Below, one piece after another: positions 7,654 to 17,343 of a stretch of 59,926 nucleotides of DNA. The notes beneath the pieces are model-generated. The model had not been told where the DNA came from. It worked only from the letters and a program-made list of their open reading frames with translations, and ran no database searches. Positions within the stretch are counted from its first letter, which is position 1; each line of letters starts with the position of its first letter. Source of the stretch: Modicisalibacter tunisiensis (lineage in GTDB: Bacteria > Pseudomonadota > Gammaproteobacteria > Pseudomonadales > Halomonadaceae). The stretch lies in assembly GCF_020148005.1 (NCBI RefSeq), contig NZ_JAGXFD010000001.1:1424620-1484545 (forward strand), read 5' to 3'. The translations under genes were made by a program, and so were the position numbers.

Positions 7654-9426
7654 ATGCCGCTCAATGGCGGCATGAATCCCGACATCTCCTGTATCTCGCC
7701 AGTTGCCGGGCTGGATGCCTTCATCGACACGGCGGCCATCACGGTTCACTTTCAGCCGATCGTGTCGGTGCATTCCGGCCATGTCTTCGCCTATGAAGCC
7801 CTGTCCCGCGGGCCGGCCGGCACGTCGCTCGAGCCGCCGCTGGCGCTCTTCCGGGCCGCCCGGGCGCAGCGCCTGCTGGCACCGCTGGAAGCGGTGTGTC
7901 GCGAGCGGGCCATGACCCGCTGGGTCGATGCGGGCCTCGACGAGCGGCTGTTCATCAACGTCTCGCCGGAGGTGCTGCTGGACCCGCAGCATCGCAGTGG
8001 CGAGACACGGCGCCTGCTCGAGATCCTGGGGTTGCCGCCCCATCGCGTGGTGATCGAGCTGACCGAGCAGTCACCGGGCATCGATCCGACGCTGATGGCC
8101 GAGGCGGTGCGCCACTATCAGTCGATGGGCTTCGCCATCGCCCTGGACGATCTCGGCGAGGGCTATGCCGGGCTGCGCCTGTGGTCGGAGATCGCCCCGG
8201 ATTTCGTCAAGCTCGACCGGCATTTCGTCAGCGGGCTCGACGGTGACCCGGTCAAGCGTCGCTTCGTGCGGGCGATCATCGACATCGCCCACAGCATGGG
8301 CTCGCAGGTGATCGCCGAGGGCGTCGAGCGGGAGGCGGAGCTGGCCTGCCTGGGGGAGCTGGGGGCCGACTACTGCCAGGGCTGGCTCTTCGCCCATCCG
8401 GCGCCGGACCCGGCCCGACGGCGGCCGGCGCTGGACGAGCGGCTCGCGACCCTGACGCGGCGCCACCGTCGGCCGCTGGAGGCGGTGATCATCGAGCGAC
8501 TCTGCACCGCGGTGACGCCGCTGCCGGCAGACGCCAGCGTGGCCGAGGCCAGCGAGCGCTTCGCCGCCGAGCCCGACTCGCGCTGCCTGGCGGTGGTCGA
8601 CGAGCAGGGCATCCCCATCGGCGTGCTCGACCGCCAGCGCCTCCTGGCACTGGTCGGCAAGCGCTTCGGCTTCGACCTCCACGGGCGCCAGCGGGTCACC
8701 CGGGTGATGCGTCACGCCCCGCTGTGCGTGGAGGGCAGCGCCTCGCTGGATCAGGTCTCGCGCAAGGTCACCGGGCGCGAACGCGACCTGCGCGACGAGG
8801 ACTTCGTGATCACCGCGGCGGGGCGCTATCGCGGCATGGGACGGGTGGTCGACCTGCTGCAGGTCATCACCGAGCAGCGCGTCGAGATCGCCCGCCAGGC
8901 CAATCCCCTGACCCAGCTGCCCGGCAATGCGCCAATCCGCGCCGCCCTGGACCGCTTCGCCGGGCGCGCCCGGCCCTTCATCGCCGCCTATCTGGACCTG
9001 GATCACTTCAAGCCGTTCAACGACCGCTTCGGCTACGCCCTGGGCGATCGCCTGCTGCTGGTGCTGGCCGAACTGCTCGGCGAGTCGCTGCGCGACGGCG
9101 ACTTCCTGGGGCATCTGGGCGGCGACGACTTCGTGCTGCTGCTCGACGACACCGGCGATCGCCACGCCCGCCTGGCCGACATCCAGCGGCGCTTCCGGCG
9201 GGCCTGCGAGGCGCTGGTGCCCGACGCCATCGTCCGGGCCGGCGGTTTCGACGGGGTGGACCGCTTCGGCCAGCGGCGTGTCTTCGGCCTGCCACGGCTG
9301 TCCATCGCCGCGCTGGTGCTCTCCGGCACGCACCGGCCGACGAGCTTCGGGGACTGCTGGCGCAACCTCAAGGCACAGGCCAAGCGCGACGCCACGGGGC
9401 GCGTGGTGGCCCGTTATCCGGCGTGA
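7654..9426 (+). CDS. EAL-CBS-GGDEF cyclic di-GMP signalling protein
   Basis: 590 aa cytoplasmic protein with no membrane segment. The N-terminal EAL phosphodiesterase domain (about 30-265) keeps the key residues: E48-A49-L50, NVSPEVLL, ALDDLGEGYAGL, KLDRHF, IAEGVE and QGWLF, so c-di-GMP hydrolysis is expected. The middle (about 275-410) looks like a CBS pair (CLAVVDEQGIPIGVLDRQRL), a possible nucleotide-sensing module. The C-terminal GGDEF domain (about 420-575) has GGDDF at 489-493 with the substrate motif DLDHFKPFNDRFG; the fourth residue is Asp rather than Glu, so cyclase activity is uncertain. An alternative start at 7672 (M7) is possible. Monocistronic by spacing. Confidence 0.92.
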   Translation: MPLNGGMNPDISCISPVAGLDAFIDTAAITVHFQPIVSVHSGHVFAYEALSRGPAGTSLEPPLALFRAARAQRLLAPLEAVCRERAMTRWVDAGLDERLFINVSPEVLLDPQHRSGETRRLLEILGLPPHRVVIELTEQSPGIDPTLMAEAVRHYQSMGFAIALDDLGEGYAGLRLWSEIAPDFVKLDRHFVSGLDGDPVKRRFVRAIIDIAHSMGSQVIAEGVEREAELACLGELGADYCQGWLFAHPAPDPARRRPALDERLATLTRRHRRPLEAVIIERLCTAVTPLPADASVAEASERFAAEPDSRCLAVVDEQGIPIGVLDRQRLLALVGKRFGFDLHGRQRVTRVMRHAPLCVEGSASLDQVSRKVTGRERDLRDEDFVITAAGRYRGMGRVVDLLQVITEQRVEIARQANPLTQLPGNAPIRAALDRFAGRARPFIAAYLDLDHFKPFNDRFGYALGDRLLLVLAELLGESLRDGDFLGHLGGDDFVLLLDDTGDRHARLADIQRRFRRACEALVPDAIVRAGGFDGVDRFGQRRVFGLPRLSIAALVLSGTHRPTSFGDCWRNLKAQAKRDATGRVVARYPA

Positions 9427-9550
9427 ACTTCAGCCGCGTTGCGTGGTCTGGAAAGATTGACCGATGACATGGACCTGTCACACCCGGTGGCTAGCCTGAG
9501 TGGATAAGCAGGCCCACCAAATGGATCGACAAGCACAAGGAGGGAGCCTC

Positions 9551-9853
9551 ATGGAGCTTCACGCACTCAAGCACTACGTGCACGAGCACGACAATTTCGA
9601 AGTTCGCGTCATCAGCCACGCCGGCAGCCGTTTCTACCAGGTCGAGCTCGAGGACCTCGAGGGGCAGCGCCACCTGCTGACCCGCCGGGGCAAGCCGATG
9701 CTGTTCCGGGCGCTGGACGATGTCTACCTGGAACTCAAGCGGGCCGGCATCCATCGTGCCTATCTGGTCCAGTTCGTCGCCCACGACGAGATGATCGGCC
9801 ACGAGGCCCACTATCACGAGCCGCTGGCCTCGCGCATGCCGCTGGTCTTCTGA
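9551..9853 (+). CDS. Small protein, probably DUF6482 family
   Basis: 100 aa starting MELHALKHYVHEHDNFEVRV, with VELEDLEGQRHLLTRRGKP in the middle and a His/Glu-rich end. Start chosen at 9551 because AAGGAGGGAGCC lies directly upstream; the open frame extends back to 9500 without a ribosome-binding site. I recall similar short proteins annotated as DUF6482 in halomonads and pseudomonads; function unknown. Convergent with the DUF393 gene, 3 nt apart. Confidence 0.7.
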   Translation: MELHALKHYVHEHDNFEVRVISHAGSRFYQVELEDLEGQRHLLTRRGKPMLFRALDDVYLELKRAGIHRAYLVQFVAHDEMIGHEAHYHEPLASRMPLVF

Positions 9854-9856
9854 GGC

Positions 9857-10240
9857 TCAGTACCGGGTCGGCAGCAGCCGGCCCAGGGTGAAGCGGTGCC
9901 GCGCCACCCACAGATAGCCCCGATCGAGCAGCCCCTTGAGCCCCGGCCGGAGTGACAGCCACACCAGCCGGCGATAGCCCAGCAGGGCGAGCATCGCCCG
10001 AACCGCCGCCATTCCCGCGAACCACTCGCCTCGCCCGTCGCGGGCGAACATGCGTCCCAGCAGCTCCTGCCACTCGCGTCCCCAGGCCGCCGGCGAGAAG
10101 TCCGCCGCGCGGATGTTCACGCAGCGGATGCGCTCGCGATGGCGTTGCCGCTGAATCCAGGCGACCTGACGTTGGCAGATCGGGCAGTCGCCGTCGTAGA
10201 GCATCGTCAGTGGTGGCTGGGCGGTGGCCGGTGAGGTCAT
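9857..10240 (-). CDS. DUF393 (DCC) thiol-disulfide oxidoreductase-like protein
   Basis: 127 aa. The N-terminal motif LYDGDCPICQRQVAWIQ gives the DxxCPxC signature of the DCC/DUF393 family, which has a thioredoxin-like redox centre. Further family positions follow: IRCVNI, MAAVRAMLALLGYRRLVWL. No signal peptide. Genes of this family often accompany photolyase/cryptochrome genes and LitR-type regulators in proteobacteria (recalled), which fits the TGTACA-type repeat in its upstream region, shared with divergent hemH. Substrate unknown. Confidence 0.85.
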   Translation of the reverse strand: MTSPATAQPPLTMLYDGDCPICQRQVAWIQRQRHRERIRCVNIRAADFSPAAWGREWQELLGRMFARDGRGEWFAGMAAVRAMLALLGYRRLVWLSLRPGLKGLLDRGYLWVARHRFTLGRLLPTRY

Positions 10241-10288
10241 GACGCCTCCGAGCGTTGCCGAGGCAGGCGTACTGCCCTGGTGTTCAGT

Positions 10289-10305
10289 TGTTCAATGATT
10301 GTACA
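10289..10305. promoter_or_regulatory. Candidate LitR/CarH-type operator between the DUF393 gene and hemH
   Basis: TGTTCA (10289-10294) and TGTACA (10300-10305) are direct repeats spaced exactly 11 bp; a further TGTTCA lies at 10281-10286. The same TGTAC-type repeats on an 11-bp register precede the cryptochrome gene at 17664-17702. The site sits between divergent promoters, 49 nt from the DUF393 start and 96 nt from hemH, so it could control either. Confidence 0.45.
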
Positions 10306-10400
10306 AATAACCGGCATAGTCATGCTTCATTCCCCTGGCGAGCCGGGGGCTTGATAGACTGCCCGCACTGTCACCTGCTTGCGTTCAAGGAGAGTCGTTC

Positions 10401-11390
10401 ATGTCCCAGCCCCGCTTCGGTGTCCTGCTGGCCAACCTCGGTACCCCCGATGCGCCGACCCCGGCGGCGGTACGCCGCTATCTGGCGGAGTTCCTGTGGG
10501 ACGAACGGGTGGTCGATGTCTCGCGGCCGCTGTGGTGGCTGATCCTGCACGGGGTGATCCTGCGCGTGCGCCCGGGCCGAGTGGCCCGCAACTATGCCGC
10601 GGTCTGGCAGGCGGAGGGCTCGCCGCTGCTGGCGATCGGCCGCCGCCAGCAGCGCGCCCTGGCCGAGCGTCTCGCCGAGTGCTTCGGCGAGACGATCCCC
10701 GTGGAGCTGGCAATGACCTACGGCAACCCGAGCATGGAGCGGGCCGGCCAGGCCCTGCGCGATGCCGGGGTGTCGCGCATCCTGGTGCTGCCGCTGTTCC
10801 CGCAGTACTCGCGCTCGACCACCGCGGCGGTCTTCGACCGTCTGGCGCGGGCGCTCAAGCCCTGCCCGCATCTGCCCGAGCTGCGGTTCGTGAACAGTTA
10901 TCACGATCATCCGGCCTACATCGAGGCGCTCGCGGCCAGCGTGCGCGAGCACTGGGCGAGCCACGGTGGCGAGCGGGGGCGGCTGCTGATGTCCTACCAC
11001 GGCATTCCCCGGCGCTATGCCGAGTCGGGCGACCCCTACCCCCAGCAATGCGCGGCCACCAGCCGGGCGCTGGCCGAGGCGCTGGATCTCGCCGACGACG
11101 CCTGGCTGATGAGCTATCAGTCGCGCTTCGGCCGCGAGGAATGGCTTCGGCCTTACACCGACGAGACGCTGCAGGCCTGGGGCGGCGAGGGTGTCGAGCA
11201 CGTCGACGTGATCAGCCCGGCCTTCGCCGCCGACTGCCTGGAGACCCTCGAGGAGCTCGAGGTAGAAAACCGTGACAACTTCCTCGGCGCCGGCGGCCGG
11301 GTCTATCGCTACATTCCGGCGCTCAACGACCGTGCCGATCACATCGCGCTGTTCGCCCAGCTGGTGGAGCAGCACTCCCGCGGCTGGTAG
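10401..11390 (+). CDS. hemH: Ferrochelatase
   Basis: 329 aa. Inserts Fe2+ into protoporphyrin IX, the last step of protohaem synthesis. Begins FGVLLANLGTPDAPTP and has VLPLFPQYSRSTTAAVFD and the active-site His region LLMSYHGIPRRYAESGDPY; the C-terminal motif is VDVISPAFAADCLETLEEL. Good ribosome-binding site AAGGAGAG about 7 nt upstream of the ATG. Divergent from the DUF393 gene with a candidate photosensory operator between them, plausible because protoporphyrin is phototoxic. Convergent with mnhG, only 4 nt apart. Confidence 0.96.
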   Translation: MSQPRFGVLLANLGTPDAPTPAAVRRYLAEFLWDERVVDVSRPLWWLILHGVILRVRPGRVARNYAAVWQAEGSPLLAIGRRQQRALAERLAECFGETIPVELAMTYGNPSMERAGQALRDAGVSRILVLPLFPQYSRSTTAAVFDRLARALKPCPHLPELRFVNSYHDHPAYIEALAASVREHWASHGGERGRLLMSYHGIPRRYAESGDPYPQQCAATSRALAEALDLADDAWLMSYQSRFGREEWLRPYTDETLQAWGGEGVEHVDVISPAFAADCLETLEELEVENRDNFLGAGGRVYRYIPALNDRADHIALFAQLVEQHSRGW

Positions 11391-11394
11391 GGCG

Positions 11395-11778
11395 TCAGGG
11401 CAGGCGGTCGCCGTTGGCCTCGTGCTCCTCGTCCTCGGCCAGTTCCTCGATCTCGCCCCGGGTGCGCGGATCGCGGGGGAGCTTCTGGTGCAGCGCGCTC
11501 TTGGCCAGCAGGTGGGCGGACACCGGCGCGGTGATGAACAGGAAGACGGTGATCAGCATCTCCTGGAAGCTCGGGCCCTTGCCGACCAGCGAGAAGTAGA
11601 GCATCGAGGCCAGCAGCACACAGCCCACCCCGAGGGTGGTGGTCTTGGTGGGGCCGTGCAGGCGCATGTAGATGTCGCGCAGGTGGGTCAGCCCCAGCGA
11701 GCCGATGAAGGCGAACGCGCCGCCGGCAATCAGCAGGCAGGCGATCACGCCCTCCATGAGGTTGTAGAAGCCGATCAT
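11395..11778 (-). CDS. mrpG: Na+/H+ antiporter subunit G (MrpG/MnhG)
   Basis: 127 aa with three hydrophobic helices. Contains the MrpG-type segment GLTHLRDIYMRLHGPTKTTT followed by LGVGCVLLAS, and a charged C-terminal tail (EEIEELAEDEEHEANG). Last gene of the mrpABCDEFG operon; G is required for complex assembly and antiport. Lies 31 nt downstream of mrpF. Confidence 0.93.
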   Translation of the reverse strand: MIGFYNLMEGVIACLLIAGGAFAFIGSLGLTHLRDIYMRLHGPTKTTTLGVGCVLLASMLYFSLVGKGPSFQEMLITVFLFITAPVSAHLLAKSALHQKLPRDPRTRGEIEELAEDEEHEANGDRLP

Positions 11779-11809
11779 GTCTCGCTCCTTGGCCGGTGTC
11801 GCGCCGGCG

Positions 11810-12079
11810 TCATTCGATGATGTCGCCGCGCAGCAGGTACTTGCAGACGGCCACGGTGCTGATGAAGCCGAGCATGGCGATCAGCAGGGCGGCCTCGAAA
11901 TAGGTCTTGTCGTTGAGCCAGATGCCGAGCAGCACGATCAACGCGATGGAGTTGACATACAGGGTATCCAGCGCCAGCAGGCGGTCGGGCTGGCCGGGAC
12001 CGATCGCCGCGCGATACAGGCACAGCAGCATGGCGGCGGTGAACAGGGCCAGGCTGATCCAGAAGGCGATGTCTAGCAT
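11810..12079 (-). CDS. mrpF: Na+/H+ antiporter subunit F (MrpF/MnhF)
   Basis: 89 aa with three membrane helices. MrpF features: CLYRAAIGPGQPDRLLALDT and VNSIALIVLLGIWLNDKTYF. Start at 12079: its ATG overlaps the mrpE stop (ATGCTAG), so the longer reading frame through mrpE is an artefact. Bile-acid/Na+ efflux has been ascribed to MrpF homologues, but here it is simply part of the complex. Confidence 0.93.
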   Translation of the reverse strand: MLDIAFWISLALFTAAMLLCLYRAAIGPGQPDRLLALDTLYVNSIALIVLLGIWLNDKTYFEAALLIAMLGFISTVAVCKYLLRGDIIE

Positions 12080-12570
12080 CCGAAGATCTCCTTGAGCGGT
12101 CGTTCGTAGCGCTCGCGTATCGTGTCGATGGTGGCCGGGATATCGTCGGTGTCCAGCACGTGGATCAGCAGCGTGCGGCGGTCCTGGCGCAGGTTGGCCG
12201 ATACCGTTCCCGGCGTCAGCGTGATGGTGCTGGCGAGGATGGTGATGGGGAACAGTTCCTCGAGCTCCAGCGGATACTCGATGAAGGCCGGCTGCATGCG
12301 TCCGCGCGGGTCGAGGATCAGCTTCGAGACCTCCAGGTTGGCGACGATGATGTCGCCGAGCAGACGCAGGATGTAGCGCACCAGCAGCCAGGGGCGCTTG
12401 ATGGTCGGCTGGTGTTCCCAGAAGCGCCGGGTGAGCAGCGGAATGACGATGGCCAGAAAGCCACCCAGCAGCACCTGGCCGAGGGCCAGGCTCTGCTGCA
12501 GCATCAGCCAGACTGCCAGCAGCAGGATCGACAGCAGCGGCATGGGCAGCCACGGTTGCGCGGGAATCAT
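12073..12570 (-). CDS. mrpE: Na+/H+ antiporter subunit E (MrpE/MnhE)
   Basis: 165 aa. N-terminal hydrophobic helices (MPLLSILLLAVWLMLQQSLA), then the family region NLEVSKLILDPRGRMQPAF and ITLTPGTVSANL, followed by a soluble C-terminal domain (LLIHVLDTDDIPATIDTI). Overlaps mrpF by 7 nt and mrpD by 4 nt, so the operon is tightly coupled. Confidence 0.94.
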   Translation of the reverse strand: MIPAQPWLPMPLLSILLLAVWLMLQQSLALGQVLLGGFLAIVIPLLTRRFWEHQPTIKRPWLLVRYILRLLGDIIVANLEVSKLILDPRGRMQPAFIEYPLELEELFPITILASTITLTPGTVSANLRQDRRTLLIHVLDTDDIPATIDTIRERYERPLKEIFGC

Positions 12571-14108
12571 GAGTCACCCTCCGTCCGGTGGCGTTCGAGG
12601 ATCGCCTGGATGTAGGCCTCGTGGTCGGCCAGCTGGTCGGCCGCGGCCTCGGTGTAGGCGCTCAGCGGCCCGGCGAAGGCCACCAGCAGCGGCGAGGCGC
12701 CGATCAGCAGCAGCAGGCCCAGCGTGCGCAGGGCACCGATGCCCGGGGCGTCCCCGCTGTCCCGGGATTCGCTGCGCTCGCCGCCCCCCGAGGCGCGCCA
12801 GAACACCGTGGAGCCACTGCGCGACAGGGCGACGATCGCCGCCAGGCTGCTCGACAGCAGGATCGGCCACAGCCAGGCCTGCTGATCCGGGGTCGCCGCC
12901 TGCAGCAGCAGCGCCTTGCCCACGGCCCCCGAGAAGGGCGGCACCCCGGCGACGGCCAGGGCGGCGACGAAGAACAGCGTGCCGAGCAGGGCGACCTGCT
13001 GCACCGACCGGCCGCGCACGATGCGGGCGCCGGCCTTGCCGCGCTGGCGGGCGATGCTGTCGACGAGCAGGAACAGCCCGCCGGTGATCAGCGTGGTGTG
13101 CACCATGTAGTAGAGCAGGGCGCCGTGGGCGTCGAGGCTGTTCATGCCGATGCCGGCCAGCAGCGTGCCCACCGAGATGATGATCAGGTAGGCCACCTGG
13201 GTGCGCAGATCCCGCGACGACAGCACGCCGATCCCGCCGAGCGCCAGGGTGGCCAGCGCCAGCCACCACACCCAGGGCTGGGCCAGGTTGGCCAGCGAGC
13301 CCGCCTGGGGGCCGAAGATCAGCGTGAACACGCGCAGGATGGCGTAGATGCCCACCTTGGTGAGGATCGCGAACAGCGCCGCGACGGGCGCCGGCGCCGC
13401 CGCATAGGCGCGCGGCAGCCAGAAGTACAGCGGCAGGATCGCCGACTTCATGCCGAAGACCACCAGCAGCAGCATGGCCCCGGCCTCGGCCAGCACCAGC
13501 CGGCCGCTGTCCAGCCCCGGCGCCCGGGCGGCCATGTCGGCCATGTTGAGGGTACCGATGGTGCCGTAGAGCACGCCCAGGCCGATCAGGAACAGCGCCG
13601 AGCCGGCCAGGTTGAGCACCACGTAGTGGAAGCCCGAGTGGATGCGCGCCTTGCCGCCGCCGTGCATCAGCAGCGAGTAGGAGGCGATCAGCAGCACCTC
13701 GAAGAACACGAAGAGGTTGAACAGGTCGCCGGTCAGGAAGGCGCCGTTGATGCCCATCAGCTGCAGCTGGAACAGGCCGTGGAAGTTGGAGCCTTCCTCG
13801 TCGCTGCCGGCGCTGGCATAGCACAGGCTGCCCAGCGCCAGCAGGGCGGTGAGCGTGACCATCAGCGCCGAGAGCCGGTCGAGCACCAGGATGATGCCGA
13901 ACGGCGGCTGCCAGTCGCCCAGCGCATAGTACTGGATGATGCCGCTGGCGCTCTGGCGCATCAGCAGCACGCCGCAGACCAGCAGGGCCACGGTGGCGGC
14001 CAGGGCGATCAGGCGGCGCGGCGTCGCCGGCCCCTCGCGCTTGAGCAGCAAGCCCAGCCCGCTGAACAGCGGGATCAGGATCGGCAGAACGATCAGGTGA
14101 TTCATCAA
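12567..14108 (-). CDS. mrpD: Na+/H+ antiporter subunit D (MrpD/MnhD)
   Basis: 513 aa polytopic protein (about 14 helices) of the NuoL/M/N-like antiporter family. The family core is visible: FFEVLLIASYSLLMHGGG with the conserved helix-5 Glu region, KSAILPLYFWLPRAYAAAPA, ILTKVGIYAILRVF, and VAGVPPFSGAVGKALLLQ. MrpD and MrpA carry the proton- and ion-translocating channels. Four-nucleotide overlaps with mrpC and mrpE. Confidence 0.96.
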   Translation of the reverse strand: MMNHLIVLPILIPLFSGLGLLLKREGPATPRRLIALAATVALLVCGVLLMRQSASGIIQYYALGDWQPPFGIILVLDRLSALMVTLTALLALGSLCYASAGSDEEGSNFHGLFQLQLMGINGAFLTGDLFNLFVFFEVLLIASYSLLMHGGGKARIHSGFHYVVLNLAGSALFLIGLGVLYGTIGTLNMADMAARAPGLDSGRLVLAEAGAMLLLVVFGMKSAILPLYFWLPRAYAAAPAPVAALFAILTKVGIYAILRVFTLIFGPQAGSLANLAQPWVWWLALATLALGGIGVLSSRDLRTQVAYLIIISVGTLLAGIGMNSLDAHGALLYYMVHTTLITGGLFLLVDSIARQRGKAGARIVRGRSVQQVALLGTLFFVAALAVAGVPPFSGAVGKALLLQAATPDQQAWLWPILLSSSLAAIVALSRSGSTVFWRASGGGERSESRDSGDAPGIGALRTLGLLLLIGASPLLVAFAGPLSAYTEAAADQLADHEAYIQAILERHRTEGDS

Positions 14109-14455
14109 CTGCGTTCCTCCCGCGGCTCGTCCACCCGGTTGCCGTTGACGTGGTCGCTGCCCAGATCGCCGCGCGCCCGCATGGCGAGAATGACCGAGAA
14201 GGCCGTCATGGCGAAGCCGATCACGATCGCCGTGAGCACCAGGGCCTGAGGCAGCGGGTCGGCGTGGCTGCCGCCCTTGTCGTCGAGCACCACGGCGCCC
14301 CCCGTATCCAGCCCGCCCATGGAGAACAGGAAGAGGTTGACCGCATAGGAGAGCAGGGTCAGTCCCACCACCACCGGGAAGGTGCGGCCGCGCAGGGCGA
14401 GGAACAGACCGCAGGCGGCGAGCACGCCGGTGGTCATCGAGAACAGCGCTTCCAT
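14105..14455 (-). CDS. mrpC: Na+/H+ antiporter subunit C (MrpC/MnhC, NuoK-like)
   Basis: 116 aa, three helices, NuoK-like. Contains LTLLSYAVNLFLFSMGGLD and DPLPQALVLTAIVIGFAMTA, the typical MrpC segments. Start at 14455 ([10 protein letters not shown]), where ATG overlaps the mrpA TGA. The polar C-terminal tail is short. Fourteen nt-scale gaps and overlaps place it firmly in the operon. Confidence 0.95.
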   Translation of the reverse strand: MEALFSMTTGVLAACGLFLALRGRTFPVVVGLTLLSYAVNLFLFSMGGLDTGGAVVLDDKGGSHADPLPQALVLTAIVIGFAMTAFSVILAMRARGDLGSDHVNGNRVDEPREERS

Positions 14456-17253
14456 CAGGCCTTCTCCTTCTGCTTGCTGGGGCGGTGGGGCGTGGTCAGC
14501 TTGCCCAGATTGGCCAGGATCATCAGGGTGGCGCCGACCACCGTGAGGTAGACGCCGAGGTCGAAGAGCATCGCCGTGGCCAGCTCCACGTCGCCGATCA
14601 GCGGGATATGGAAGTGGCCGAACGACGAGGTCAGGAACGGGTACCCGAACGCCCAGCTGCCCAGGCCGGTCAGCGCGGCGACGCCGACCCCGGCGACGGC
14701 GATCGGCTGGTACTGGAAGGACAGCCGGCGCTGGCTCCAGTCCACCCCGCGGGCGATGTAGATCAGGATCAGGGCCACCGCGGTGACCAACCCGGCGATG
14801 AAGCCGCCGCCCGGGGCGTTGTGGCCGCGCAGGAAGATGAACACCGAGACCAGCAGGGCCAGCGGCAGGATGGTCTGGGAGACGCTGACCAGGATCATCG
14901 GATGGCGATCCTTCGACCAGGGGCGGCCGTCGGCATCGCTCGAGGGCATGAACAGGCGCAGCCGGTTGAGCAGCTTGTAGATGCCCACCGCGGCGATGCA
15001 CAGCACGGTGATCTCGCCCAGGGTGTCGAAGCCGCGGAAGTCCACCAGGATCACGTTGACCACGTTGTGGCCGCCGCCGCCGGGCACGCTGTTGTCGACG
15101 AAGTACTGCGAGATCGACTCCAGCGGCCGGGTCAGCACCGCGAAGTTGAGGCTGGCGACGATGCCGCCGAAGCCCGCCGCCAGCAGGGCATCACGCAGGA
15201 TACGCGGCGCGCCGGATTCCTTGGGGGTGCGCTGCGGCAGGAAGAACAGCGCCAGCATCAGCAGGATCATGGTCACCACCTCCACCGCCAGCTGGGTCAG
15301 CGCCAGGTCGGGCGCCGAGAAGCGCGCGAAGGCCAGCGAGGTCACCAGGCCGACGATCGACAGCATCAGCAGCGAGACCAGGCGCCGACGGTGCAGCACC
15401 GCGGTGGCCAGGCCGGCGAACATCGCCATCAGCGCCCCGGCGACGAGCAGTCCGTCCAGCGGCTGCAGCGGCAGGGGGCCGCGCAGCTGCACGGTATGGG
15501 TCAGCGTGCCGCCGACCAGGCAGAGAATGGTGATCACCAGCCACAGCATGTAGCGCTGCAGGGAGCCGTTCTCCAGGGTATCGATCAGCTGCTGGGCGCC
15601 GCGCACCACCCACTGCACGGCCGCCTCGAAGTTCAGGCGGGCGTTCTGGATGCGGAACTGGCGCTGGAAGGCGAACAGGTGGCGGCGCTGGACATAGAGC
15701 ACGGTACCGCCGATCAGGGCGATGGCACTCATCAGCAGCGGCAGGTTGAAGCCGTGCCACACCGCCAGGTGCAGTTCGGGCACGGGGCCGACGAGGGCGG
15801 CCCGGGCGGCGGCGTCGATCAGGGTCGTGGCGGTCAGCGCCGGCATCACGCCGACCACGATGCACAGCGCGGCCAGCAGCAGGCCCGGCGCGACCATCGG
15901 CAGCGGCGGCTCGTGCGGGGTCCGAGGCAGCTCCCGCGGCGGGCCGTTGAAGAAGACGTTGTGCACCAGGCGGATCGAATAGGCCACCGACAGCAGGCTG
16001 CCCAGGGTCGCCAGCGCCGGGATCAGCCAGCCCAGGCCGCCGAGCAGCGACGTCTCCAGGGTCTCGGTGAGCATCATCTCCTTGGACAGGAAGCCGTTGA
16101 ACAGCGGCACCCCCGCCATCGCCGCGCCGGCGATCACCGCCACGGTCGCGGTCAGCGGCATGGCCCGCCACAGCCCCTGCAGCTTGCGGATGTCGCGAGT
16201 GCCGGTCTCGTGGTCGACGATGCCGGCGGTCATGAACAACGCCGCCTTGAAGGTCGCGTGGTTGAGGATATGCAGCAGCGCGGCGACCACCGCCATGCGC
16301 TGGTCGAGCCCCAGCAGCAGGGTGATCAGCCCCAGGTGGCTGATCGTGGAGTTGGCCAGCACGCCCTTGAGGTCGTACTTGAGCAGCGCGAAGTAGGCGC
16401 CGTAGAGCAGGGTCGCCAGGCCGGTGAGACCGACCAGATAGAGCCAGGCCTCGCTGCCGGCCAGGGCCGGGTGCAGGCGGGCCAGCAGAAAGACCCCGGC
16501 CTTGACCATGGTCGCCGAATGCAGGAAGGCCGAGACGGGGGTCGGCGCGGCCATGGCATGCGGCAGCCAGAACTGGAAGGGAAACTGGGCCGACTTGGTG
16601 AAGGCGCCCAGCAGCACCAGCAGCAGCGCGGGCAGGTAGCGCGGGTCGGCCTGGATCATGTCCCGACTGTCGAGCACGGTCTGCAGGTCGTAGGTGCCGA
16701 CGATATGGCCGAGCAGCAGGAAGCCGGCCAGCAGGCACAGGCCGCCCGCACCGGTCACCGTCAGCGCCATGCGCGCGCCCTTGCGGGCCTCGCTCTGGTG
16801 GTACCAGAAGCCGATCAGCAGGAAGGACGACAGGCTGGTCAGCTCCCAGAAGAACCACAGCAGCAGCAGGTTGTCGGCCATCACGATGCCCAGCATCGCC
16901 GCCATGAACAGCATCAGGAAGGCATAGAAGCGCGGCAGGTTGTCCTTCGGCGACAGGTAGTAGCGGGCATAGAGGATGATCAGCAGCCCGATGCCCAGAA
17001 TCAGCAGCACGAACAGCAGCGACAGGCCATCGAGGCGCATGGCGAATTCGAGCCCCAGGGCCGGTATCCAGTCGAAGGCGGCGCGTGGAACGCCGCCGGC
17101 GAAGACCGTGCCGGCATGCAGGCCGGCGACGATCAAGGCGAGCGCCGGCGGAATCGCCGTCATCAGGGCGCAGCGGCCGCGTCGGTCATTCGAGCCCATG
17201 ACGGGCAGCAGGCTGCCGACCAGGGGCAGCAGCACGATCAGTAACACGGACAT
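14455..17253 (-). CDS. mrpA: Na+/H+ antiporter subunits A and B fused (MrpA-MrpB)
   Basis: 932 aa. The N-terminal 500 or so residues are NuoL-like ([60 protein letters not shown]). A second half carries the MbhD/MbhE-like region ([39 protein letters not shown]) and ends in an MrpB domain ([23 protein letters not shown]). The A-B fusion, with no separate mrpB gene, marks a group 2 mrp operon. The complex expels Na+ for H+, supporting pH and salt tolerance. First large gene of the operon; a possible 53-aa leader ORF ends 90 nt upstream. Confidence 0.95.
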   Translation of the reverse strand: MSVLLIVLLPLVGSLLPVMGSNDRRGRCALMTAIPPALALIVAGLHAGTVFAGGVPRAAFDWIPALGLEFAMRLDGLSLLFVLLILGIGLLIILYARYYLSPKDNLPRFYAFLMLFMAAMLGIVMADNLLLLWFFWELTSLSSFLLIGFWYHQSEARKGARMALTVTGAGGLCLLAGFLLLGHIVGTYDLQTVLDSRDMIQADPRYLPALLLVLLGAFTKSAQFPFQFWLPHAMAAPTPVSAFLHSATMVKAGVFLLARLHPALAGSEAWLYLVGLTGLATLLYGAYFALLKYDLKGVLANSTISHLGLITLLLGLDQRMAVVAALLHILNHATFKAALFMTAGIVDHETGTRDIRKLQGLWRAMPLTATVAVIAGAAMAGVPLFNGFLSKEMMLTETLETSLLGGLGWLIPALATLGSLLSVAYSIRLVHNVFFNGPPRELPRTPHEPPLPMVAPGLLLAALCIVVGVMPALTATTLIDAAARAALVGPVPELHLAVWHGFNLPLLMSAIALIGGTVLYVQRRHLFAFQRQFRIQNARLNFEAAVQWVVRGAQQLIDTLENGSLQRYMLWLVITILCLVGGTLTHTVQLRGPLPLQPLDGLLVAGALMAMFAGLATAVLHRRRLVSLLMLSIVGLVTSLAFARFSAPDLALTQLAVEVVTMILLMLALFFLPQRTPKESGAPRILRDALLAAGFGGIVASLNFAVLTRPLESISQYFVDNSVPGGGGHNVVNVILVDFRGFDTLGEITVLCIAAVGIYKLLNRLRLFMPSSDADGRPWSKDRHPMILVSVSQTILPLALLVSVFIFLRGHNAPGGGFIAGLVTAVALILIYIARGVDWSQRRLSFQYQPIAVAGVGVAALTGLGSWAFGYPFLTSSFGHFHIPLIGDVELATAMLFDLGVYLTVVGATLMILANLGKLTTPHRPSKQKEKA

Positions 17254-17343
17254 GAACGACTCGCTCTTGTCGTTGGCATTCTGGCGGGCCGGGCGCTCGG
17301 CACCGCGGCATGGCTCACAGTTCAGTCGTCGCGGCGACGACCA

